This document shows, piece by piece, positions 1-4,628 of a DNA stretch of 6,276 nucleotides. The notes below the pieces were generated by a model. It was not told where the DNA came from and did not search any database. It saw only the letters and a program-made list of their open reading frames with translations. The position numbers and the translations under genes were made by a program. The DNA is from Schwartzia sp. (in: firmicutes). GTDB lineage: Bacteria; Bacillota; Negativicutes; Selenomonadales; Selenomonadaceae. The stretch lies in contig JAGAZS010000024.1 of the NCBI GenBank assembly GCA_017939945.1, positions 1 to 6,276 on the forward strand, in the 5' to 3' direction. Each line of letters begins with the position of its first letter. Position 1 is the stretch's first letter.

Positions 1-54
1 AAGATAGGAGCATTGTCGGCGGATCTTGTCGTATCTCTGGAGGAGGGGAAATAG
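1..54 (+). CDS. C-terminal end of an upstream gene (partial), possibly an FAD-dependent oxidoreductase
   Basis: Frame 1 is open from the left edge to a TAG at 52-54 and gives 17 residues ending SLEEGK. The stop directly abuts the ATG of the next gene, and the next gene's ribosome binding site (GGAGGAGGGG, 39-48) lies inside these last codons. That is typical of translationally coupled operon genes. The fragment is too short to identify by sequence. DUF1667 genes commonly follow genes for GlpA-like or NAD(FAD)-dependent oxidoreductases, so such an enzyme is the best guess from context only. Confidence 0.5.
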   Translation, partial: KIGALSADLVVSLEEGK

Positions 55-426
55 ATGGCGACGGAAACGAAAGTACTGAATTGCATCAACTGTCCTTTGA
101 GCTGTGAATTGACGGCGACGGTGGAGGACGGCGTCGTCACGAACGTGACCGGGAATTTCTGCCCGAGGGGGGCACAGTACGCGAAGGAAGAACTGACCGC
201 GCCGACGCGGATGCTGACGTCCATAGTCCGGGTTGACGGCGGGCGCTTGCCTCTTTTGCCCGTCGTTTCGGCGAAAAAACTGCCGAAGGGGCGCGTCGTC
301 GAATGCGCCGAGGCACTACGTTCGGTCAGCGTCAAAGCGCCCGTTCATGCGGGGGACGTGGTGGCGGCAAATATCCTCGGTCTCGGCGTTGACATCGTGG
401 CGAGCCGCGATATGGAGACGGCGTGA
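55..426 (+). CDS. DUF1667 family small four-cysteine protein
   Basis: This 123-residue protein has an N-terminal cysteine cluster, C10-x2-C13-P-L-x-C17, followed by a GNxC-x-RG element with C36. This pattern is the hallmark of DUF1667 proteins, and the length fits the family. Four closely placed cysteines suggest binding of an iron-sulfur cluster or other metal, but no ligand is proven by the sequence. The family is usually found as the third gene after two FAD-dependent oxidoreductase genes linked to glycerol-3-phosphate-like dehydrogenases, so a role as an accessory electron-transfer subunit is plausible (inference). There is no signal peptide or membrane segment, so it should be cytoplasmic. 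The ATG follows a strong ribosome binding site at 39-48 and abuts the upstream stop. Its TGA overlaps the next gene's ATG by one base, so the three genes are probably cotranscribed and coupled. Confidence 0.88.
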   Translation: MATETKVLNCINCPLSCELTATVEDGVVTNVTGNFCPRGAQYAKEELTAPTRMLTSIVRVDGGRLPLLPVVSAKKLPKGRVVECAEALRSVSVKAPVHAGDVVAANILGLGVDIVASRDMETA

Positions 427-1244
427 TGGGCGAGCAGAATAAAATCCGCATGATTGTAACCGATCTTGACGGCACGTTGGTAAACGCCGCCTATGAGATT
501 ACGGAGGAAAACAAGAAAGCCGTGCAGGCGGCGGCGAAAAGCGGCGTGCCGACAGTCATCGCGACGGGCCGGATGCACCGCTCGGCAATCCGCTTTGCCG
601 AATCGCTGGGTGTTGGCGCGCCAATCATCAGCTACAACGGCGCAATCGTCAAAACGGCTGGCGGCGAGCTTTTGGCGTCGTCGTACCTTGAGCCGCAAGT
701 CGTCGAGCGCGTATTGGGCTACGTTTTCGCGCAGGGGTGGTATGTGCAGAGCTACGTCGGCGACGCGCTGTACTACGTCGAGCAAACGGAGGCGGCGCGG
801 ATTTACGAGTCGGCGTCGAAGGTCTACGGCGAGGCGATCGGCCGCGGCGGAATGCTGGCGAAGACGAATGAGGTTCCGAAGCTGCTTGTCGTCGTTCCGG
901 CGGACAAGATTGACGATGCAATCCTTGATTTGCGGAATCGATTCCGAAACGAAGCGGACGTCATGCAGTCCAGCCCGACGTATATCGAAATCGTGCGCCC
1001 CGGCGTGTCGAAGGCGCGCGCGATGCTGGCTCTCGCCGAAAAACACGGTATCCGTGCCGACGAAATCATGGCTCTCGGCGACTCTGGCAACGATGTCGAA
1101 ATGATCCGCGCGGCGGGATTAGGCGTTGCTATGGGCAACGCCATCCCCGCCGCAAAGGAAGCGGCGGACGAAATCGCCCCCCCTTGCGAGGAAAACGGCT
1201 TCGCGGAGGCCGTGCGGAAGTTTGTGCTGGAGGGCAATCCATGA
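426..1244 (+). CDS. Cof-type HAD-IIB family hydrolase (phosphatase)
   Basis: The 272-residue protein carries all four HAD motifs. Motif I is VTDLDGT with the nucleophile D13 and acid/base D15. Motif II is the threonine of ATGR (T47). Motif III is the lysine in GVSKARAM (K196). Motif IV is GDSGND (218-223), which holds the Mg2+-binding aspartates. The long cap between motifs II and III and the total length fit the Cof/YidA-like HAD-IIB group, cytoplasmic phosphatases acting on small phosphorylated metabolites such as sugar phosphates or cofactors. The actual substrate cannot be read from the sequence. I prefer the ATG at 426, which overlaps the previous TGA by one base and follows GGAG at 414-417. 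A GTG at 423, one codon upstream in frame, is the alternative. A long hairpin follows the stop, so this is the last gene of its operon. Confidence 0.93.
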   Translation: MGEQNKIRMIVTDLDGTLVNAAYEITEENKKAVQAAAKSGVPTVIATGRMHRSAIRFAESLGVGAPIISYNGAIVKTAGGELLASSYLEPQVVERVLGYVFAQGWYVQSYVGDALYYVEQTEAARIYESASKVYGEAIGRGGMLAKTNEVPKLLVVVPADKIDDAILDLRNRFRNEADVMQSSPTYIEIVRPGVSKARAMLALAEKHGIRADEIMALGDSGNDVEMIRAAGLGVAMGNAIPAAKEAADEIAPPCEENGFAEAVRKFVLEGNP

Positions 1245-1256
1245 TATATGGAATCG

Positions 1257-1304
1257 CATAAAAATCGGAAGCGCCCGCCTGTTGGGGCGCTTTTGATTTT
1301 TATG
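1257..1304. terminator. Long intrinsic terminator hairpin, possibly bidirectional
   Basis: Bases 1257-1276 pair with 1285-1304 in a continuous 20-bp stem with only two G-U pairs and an 8-base loop. The GC-rich core is AAGCGCCC/GGGCGCTT. On the + strand it is followed by the T-rich run TTTTGATTTTT, and on the - strand the matching A-rich arm gives a similar U-rich tail. It begins 12 bases after the phosphatase stop and separates that operon from the copper gene promoter. Confidence 0.88.
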
Positions 1305-1311
1305 AAAAATC

Positions 1312-1340
1312 TTGACAGATATAGTATTATATAAATGAAT
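1312..1340 (+). promoter_or_regulatory. Probable promoter of the copper ATPase gene
   Basis: A perfect -35 hexamer TTGACA lies at 1312-1317, only 7 bases after the terminator stem. At a 17-base spacing the -10 would be ATGAAT (1335-1340), a weak match that could suit a regulated promoter. Nearby TATTAT (1325-1330) and TATAAA (1330-1335) match better, but their spacing to this -35 is too short. The region is strikingly AT-rich, so a promoter is likely while the exact -10 is uncertain. Confidence 0.6.
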
Positions 1341-1349
1341 GACATTCAT
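1335..1349. promoter_or_regulatory. Perfect palindrome, candidate operator for copper or metal response
   Basis: ATGAATG-A-CATTCAT is a perfect 7-bp inverted repeat around one central base. It sits between the -35 and the ribosome binding site, where a repressor would block transcription. The TGAA-n5-TTCA core recalls ArsR/SmtB-type operators, which usually have n6. It does not match the CopY box (TACAnnTGTA) or a CsoR site. The assignment is inference. Confidence 0.4.
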
Positions 1350-1358
1350 ATTTTGAAC

Positions 1359-1367
1359 GGAGGTGAT
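1359..1367 (+). promoter_or_regulatory. Ribosome binding site that sets the TTG start of copA
   Basis: GGAGGTGAT is a near-perfect complement of the 16S rRNA tail. Its GGAGG core (1359-1363) ends 7 bases before TTG at 1371. No comparable site precedes the in-frame ATG at 1335, which instead follows the AT-rich promoter tract. This decides the start codon. Confidence 0.88.
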
Positions 1368-1370
1368 CCT

Positions 1371-3884
1371 TTGACACAATACGCAGTCACGGGGATGAGC
1401 TGCGCGGCTTGCGTCGCCCGCGTGGAGAAGGCCGTGAAAAAGGTCGAGGGCGTGGAGGATTGCGCGGTCAGCCTTTTGACGAACTCGATGGGCGTCGAGG
1501 GGAGCGCCGATCCGGCGGCGGTGATTGCCGCCGTCGAGGGGGCGGGCTATGGCGCGTCGGTTAAGAGCGAAGCGAAGAAAAACGCGCCCGCGGATGTTTC
1601 GGCGGACGCGGCGCTCCTGGAAGACCACGAGACGCCCGCGCTTCGCCGACGGCTGGCCGCGTCGCTGGGATTTCTCGCGGTGCTGATGTATCTTTCGATG
1701 GGGCACATGATGCTCGGTTGGCCGTTGCCGTCGTTTCTCGACGGGAACATGATTGCCCAGGGCGTTTTGCAGATGCTTCTCGCCGGTATCGTGATGGTGA
1801 TCAACCAAGCGTTTTTCATCAGCGGCACGAAAAGTTTGCTCGGCGGCGCGCCGAACATGGACACATTGGTGGCCCTCGGCTCCTTCGCGTCGTTTGCGTA
1901 CAGTGTCGTCGCCCTGCTCCTGATGACGGGCGTTTCCGGAGACACGGGCGCGATGATGGCGTACCATGAGGATTTCTATTTCGAGTCGGCGGCGATGATT
2001 CTCGCGCTGATTACCGTCGGGAAAATGCTCGAAGCCCGATCGAAGGGAAAGACCACGGACGCGCTGAAGGGGCTGATGCAGCTCGCGCCGCGGACGGCGA
2101 CGGCGATTCGGGACGGTAGGGAGACGGTCATTCCCGCTTCGGAGATTCTGCTCGGTGAGATTTTCGTCGTGCGGCCCGGCGAGCAGATTCCCGTGGACGG
2201 CGTCGTCATCGAGGGCGCGGGCGCGGTGAATGAGTCGGCGCTGACCGGCGAGAGTCTGCCTGTGGACAAGGCGGAGGGCGACCGCGTTTCATCGGCGACG
2301 ATGAATCAATCCGGCTTTCTCAAATGCCGTGCGACGCGTGTGGGCGAGGATACGACGCTGGCGCAGATTATCCGGCTTGTCGAGGACGCGGCGGCGACGA
2401 AGGCGCCGATTGCGAAGCTGGCCGACCGCGTATCCGGTGTGTTCGTTCCGGTCGTGATCGGGATTGCCGTCGTGACGACGCTCATATGGCTCGCGATGGG
2501 GGCGGAAACGGGTTTCGCCGTTGCGCGAGGAGTTTCAGTGCTGGTTATCAGCTGCCCCTGTGCGCTCGGGTTGGCGACGCCGGTCGCAATCATGGCGGGC
2601 AGCGGCGTCGGCGCGAAAAACGGCATTTTGTTCAAGACGGCGGCGGCACTGGAGATGCTCGGGCGTACGGAGATCGTCGCTCTCGACAAGACCGGAACGA
2701 TTACGCGCGGCGAGCCGGAGGTCACGGGGATTTATCCGGCGGCGGATGTTTCGGAGAGCGAGCTTTTGCGGGTTGCGCTTGCGCTGGAGGCGAAAAGCGA
2801 GCATCCGCTTTCACGGGCAATTCTTCGTCACGCGGAAAAGTCCGGGCTTTCACCGGAGGCGACGGAAGATTTCGAGGCAATCGCGGGGCGCGGTCTTTCG
2901 GCGACGCTTGGCGGGCAAAAGATTATCGGCGGCAGCCGCGATTTCATTGTGGAACAGGCGACGATTCCTGACGTGCTGGCTGAAACGGCGGACGCGTTGG
3001 CGGGGGAAGGAAAAACGCCGCTTTTCTTCGCGACAAACGGAAAAGCGCTTGGCTTTATCGCCGTCGCCGACGTCATCAAGGAGGACAGCCGCCGAGCGGT
3101 CGAGGACTTGCGCGGCATGGGCGTCAAGACAGTGATGCTGACCGGAGACAATGAACGCACGGCGCAGGCTGTCGGGCATGAGGCTGGGGTCGACGAGATC
3201 GTTGCGGGCGTGCTGCCCGACGGGAAGGAAAATGTCGTCCGCGAATTGCAGTCGAAAGGCAAGACGGCGATGGTCGGCGACGGAATCAACGACGCTCCGG
3301 CACTGACGCGTGCGGATGTGGGCGTCGCCATTGGCGCAGGGGCGGACGTGGCCGTGGATGCGGCTGACGTGGTGCTGATGAAAAGCCGACTGGCGGACGC
3401 CGTGGCTGCGGTTCGTCTTTCGCGGGCGACGCTGAAAAATATCAAGGAAAATCTTTTTTGGGCGTTTATTTACAACCTCGTCGGCATTCCACTGGCTGCG
3501 GGCGTGTTTATCCCCGTCTTCGGCTGGAAGCTGACGCCGATGTTCGGCGCGGCGGCCATGAGCCTGTCGAGTTTCTGTGTGGTCACGAACGCCTTGCGGC
3601 TGAATTTTTTCAGGCTGTACGGCGAGAATGAAAATGTTATAATAGAGGAAATAAAAAAGAAAGAGGTGCGGAACATGGAAAAGAAAATGAAAATCGAGGG
3701 CATGACCTGCGGGCATTGCGAGGCGCGGGTCAAAAAGGTGCTGGAGGCGCTGCCGGGAGTAGCGGAAGCGAAGGTCAGCCACGAGACGGGTACGGCTGTG
3801 GTCACGCTGAACGCCGAGGTCGCCGACGACGCGCTGAAGCAGGTTGTCGAGGCGGAAGATTACAAAGTGCTTTCGGTGGGATAA
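1371..3884 (+). CDS. copA: Cu(I)-exporting P1B-type ATPase CopA with a fused C-terminal CopZ-like chaperone domain
   Basis: This is an inner-membrane pump that exports Cu(I) at the cost of ATP. From the TTG start it has 837 residues. An N-terminal HMA domain carries GMSCAAC (C11, C14). Hydrophobic segments begin near residues 95, 128, 166 and 204. The actuator domain has TGES (292-295). More membrane segments start near 357 and 387, the latter with the CPC metal site (C395, C397). The ATP-binding and phosphorylation domains show DKTGT (phosphorylated D439), SEHP (H478), TGDN (591-594) and GDGIND (636-641). The last two membrane segments carry Y701-N702 and MSLSS (730-734). CPC, YN and MxxSS together mark the Cu(I)-specific P1B-1 group. 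Where an ordinary CopA would end, the frame runs on through a charged linker (about 751-768) into a complete second HMA domain (769-837) with GMTCGHC (C780, C783). I reject the upstream in-frame ATG at 1335 because it lacks a ribosome binding site and lies in the promoter/operator region. No copper regulator is in the window. Confidence 0.95.
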   Translation: MTQYAVTGMSCAACVARVEKAVKKVEGVEDCAVSLLTNSMGVEGSADPAAVIAAVEGAGYGASVKSEAKKNAPADVSADAALLEDHETPALRRRLAASLGFLAVLMYLSMGHMMLGWPLPSFLDGNMIAQGVLQMLLAGIVMVINQAFFISGTKSLLGGAPNMDTLVALGSFASFAYSVVALLLMTGVSGDTGAMMAYHEDFYFESAAMILALITVGKMLEARSKGKTTDALKGLMQLAPRTATAIRDGRETVIPASEILLGEIFVVRPGEQIPVDGVVIEGAGAVNESALTGESLPVDKAEGDRVSSATMNQSGFLKCRATRVGEDTTLAQIIRLVEDAAATKAPIAKLADRVSGVFVPVVIGIAVVTTLIWLAMGAETGFAVARGVSVLVISCPCALGLATPVAIMAGSGVGAKNGILFKTAAALEMLGRTEIVALDKTGTITRGEPEVTGIYPAADVSESELLRVALALEAKSEHPLSRAILRHAEKSGLSPEATEDFEAIAGRGLSATLGGQKIIGGSRDFIVEQATIPDVLAETADALAGEGKTPLFFATNGKALGFIAVADVIKEDSRRAVEDLRGMGVKTVMLTGDNERTAQAVGHEAGVDEIVAGVLPDGKENVVRELQSKGKTAMVGDGINDAPALTRADVGVAIGAGADVAVDAADVVLMKSRLADAVAAVRLSRATLKNIKENLFWAFIYNLVGIPLAAGVFIPVFGWKLTPMFGAAAMSLSSFCVVTNALRLNFFRLYGENENVIIEEIKKKEVRNMEKKMKIEGMTCGHCEARVKKVLEALPGVAEAKVSHETGTAVVTLNAEVADDALKQVVEAEDYKVLSVG
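3635..3643 (+). promoter_or_regulatory. Candidate internal extended -10 promoter for free CopZ
   Basis: TGTTATAAT is a perfect extended -10 motif (TGnTATAAT) within the copA frame, in the AT-rich linker DNA. The -35 at 17 bases spacing (CTGTAC, 3615-3620) is poor, which extended -10 promoters tolerate. Transcription would begin near 3650, just before the internal ribosome binding site. The same TGnTATAAT form occurs upstream of the next gene (3966-3974). Activity is inferred. Confidence 0.5.
3661..3668 (+). promoter_or_regulatory. Internal ribosome binding site for the CopZ start
   Basis: AAGAGGTG lies in the linker coding sequence. Its GAGG core (3663-3666) ends 8 bases before the in-frame ATG at 3675. 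Such a well-spaced site is not needed for the fusion protein and suggests translation of the chaperone domain alone. Confidence 0.6.
3675..3884 (+). CDS. copZ: CopZ-like copper chaperone, probable internal in-frame gene nested in copA
   Basis: From the ATG at 3675 the frame gives a 69-residue protein, the usual length of free-standing CopZ/Atx1-type chaperones. GMTCGHC (C12 and C15 of the short form) is the Cu(I)-binding loop, and the rest follows the compact HMA pattern. CopZ carries cytoplasmic Cu(I) to the N-terminal domain and platform of CopA. Here it shares the copA frame and stop, with no stop codon between the two. A promoter motif at 3635 and a ribosome binding site at 3661 sit correctly upstream, so it may be made alone as well as fused. 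The HMA domain is certain; separate expression is inferred. The alternative is that the signals are relics of an ancestral copZ that fused to copA after loss of a stop. Confidence 0.6.
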   Translation: MEKKMKIEGMTCGHCEARVKKVLEALPGVAEAKVSHETGTAVVTLNAEVADDALKQVVEAEDYKVLSVG

Positions 3885-3896
3885 GGTTTGCAACGG

Positions 3897-3922
3897 GCGG
3901 GGGAATATTCTCCCGCTTTTTT
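3897..3922 (+). terminator. Intrinsic terminator after copA-copZ
   Basis: Bases 3897-3903 (GCGGGGG) pair with 3910-3916 (CTCCCGC), including one G-U pair, around an AATATT loop. A run of six T follows at 3917-3922. The stem starts 12 bases after the TAA stop, so the copper gene is monocistronic or ends its unit here. Confidence 0.9.
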
Positions 3923-3945
3923 CTTTGCAAAAATTGATTTGAATA

Positions 3946-3974
3946 TTTCAACAATGGAGAAACCATGATATAAT
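3946..3974 (+). promoter_or_regulatory. Promoter of the phosphoribosyltransferase gene
   Basis: TATAAT at 3969-3974 is preceded by TG at 3966-3967, giving a perfect extended -10. TTTCAA at 3946-3951 is a weak -35 at 17 bases spacing. The ribosome binding site AAGGAGGG (3988-3995) and ATG (4002) follow at normal distances, giving a leader of roughly 20 bases. Confidence 0.75.
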
Positions 3975-4001
3975 AATGGGCAGATTGAAGGAGGGATTCT
4001 T

Positions 4002-4553
4002 ATGGCAGGTCGGTTTCATGAATTGAAGATCGCGGGCTGCACGCGGCAGCTTCCGATCATGAATATTTCGGATACGGAGGCTATCGCTGCTTTTGTTATT
4101 CTCGGCGACGTTGAGCTGGCGGAAAACTGCGCGAAGGAGCTTGCGACAAAGGTGCCGCCGGAGACGGAAATCATCGTGACCGCAGAGACGAAGGGGATTC
4201 CTCTGGCGGAGGAGCTTTCGCGGCTGCTCGGGCTCAAGCGGTATGTGACGGCTCGGAAGTCCGTGAAGGCGTATATGGAAAATCCTCTGTGCGTGGAGGA
4301 TTTGTCCATTACGACAAAGGGAAAACAGAGACTCTACATCACGCAGGAGGACGTGGCGCTGATCAAGGGGAAGCGCGTGCTTTTGCTCGATGACGTCATC
4401 AGCAAGGGCGGCTCGATGAAGGCGCTGCGGAATCTGACAGAGACAGCCGGCGGAATTGTCGTCGGGGAGGCTGCCGCCGTGGCGGAGGGAGCCGCCGCCC
4501 AACGGACGGATATTATCTTTTTGGCGTCAATACCGCTTTTTGACGCGCAATAA
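4002..4553 (+). CDS. Purine-type phosphoribosyltransferase family protein (Apt/Xpt-like, COG0503)
   Basis: This is a 183-residue cytoplasmic protein with a type I phosphoribosyltransferase fold. The PRPP-binding signature is RVLLLDDVISKGGS, with the acidic pair D130-D131. Upstream, VTAETKGIPLAEELSRLLG matches the PRPP/pyrophosphate loop region of adenine/xanthine-type enzymes, and KQRLYI fits the flexible loop region. Such enzymes join a free purine base to PRPP in salvage. The N-terminus does not look like a standard adenine phosphoribosyltransferase, so the base is unknown; a regulatory PRPP-sensing role is also possible. In the signature a lysine (K135) replaces the threonine usual in the TGG(T/S) turn. 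ATG 4002 follows a strong ribosome binding site at 3988-3995, and the gene has its own promoter. Terminators on both sides suggest single-gene transcription. Confidence 0.88.
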   Translation: MAGRFHELKIAGCTRQLPIMNISDTEAIAAFVILGDVELAENCAKELATKVPPETEIIVTAETKGIPLAEELSRLLGLKRYVTARKSVKAYMENPLCVEDLSITTKGKQRLYITQEDVALIKGKRVLLLDDVISKGGSMKALRNLTETAGGIVVGEAAAVAEGAAAQRTDIIFLASIPLFDAQ

Positions 4554-4565
4554 AAATCATACATC

Positions 4566-4586
4566 TGCTTGCGGGAGCATTTTTTT
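4566..4586 (+). terminator. Short hairpin plus T7 tract after the phosphoribosyltransferase gene
   Basis: TGCTT (4566-4570) pairs with GAGCA (4575-4579), including one T-G wobble, around a GCGG loop. Seven T follow directly (4580-4586). The stem is short, but the layout is that of an intrinsic terminator 12 bases after the stop codon. It overlaps and excludes the larger hairpin at 4571-4604. Confidence 0.5.
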
Positions 4587-4616
4587 GGATAGTAATGCTT
4601 CCGCTAATATTTTTTT
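4571..4616 (+). terminator. Alternative larger hairpin with a T tract just before the haemagglutinin-like gene
   Basis: GCGGGAGCATT (4571-4581) pairs with AATGCTTCCGC (4594-4604) in an 11-bp stem with one G-U pair and a 12-base loop. It is followed by TAATA and a T7 tract (4610-4616). That T tract touches the GGAG ribosome binding site (4617-4620) of the next gene. It could terminate readthrough or influence access to the ribosome binding site. Function is inferred. Confidence 0.45.
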
Positions 4617-4628
4617 GGAGCGTGCTGT

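Larger units (their letters stand above)
4561..4620 (+). repeat. Imperfect 30-bp tandem repeat in the intergenic spacer
   Basis: Bases 4561-4590 and 4591-4620 align at 20 of 30 positions. Shared blocks are TGCTT near the start and an exact 11-base ATTTTTTTGGA (4579-4589 and 4609-4619). The second copy supplies the GGAG ribosome binding site of the next gene. Confidence 0.5.

Noticed and set aside
21..26. Possible lipoprotein reading of the haemagglutinin-like signal peptide (STAC, residues 21-24; coordinates given here are protein residues)
   Set aside because: The lipobox lacks the usual leucine at -3, and an ordinary signal peptidase I site (ACA before LPV) fits better with a TPS-secreted protein.
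345..1046. 233-residue open frame on the - strand opposite the HAD phosphatase
   Set aside because: It is the complement of a gene with all four HAD motifs, the product is Arg-rich without domain features, and no ribosome binding site supports it.
1319..1332. AT-rich imperfect palindrome ATATA-n4-TATAT between the -35 and the 1335 palindrome
   Set aside because: It is only A and T in the arms within a very AT-rich promoter tract and is easily expected by chance. The 1335-1349 palindrome is more informative.
1371..1376. A second TTGACA that could be read as a -35 box
   Set aside because: It is the TTG start codon plus the next codon, and no -10-like sequence lies at 16-18 bases downstream.
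1119..1967. 282-residue open frame on the - strand across the terminator and copA start
   Set aside because: It runs through a hairpin terminator and a promoter region and encodes a His/Arg-rich sequence with no family pattern, so it is a chance frame.
2850..3893. 347-residue open frame on the - strand opposite copA
   Set aside because: It is antisense to a certain gene, has an Arg/His/Asp-rich composition typical of GC-rich shadow frames, and shows no recognisable motif.
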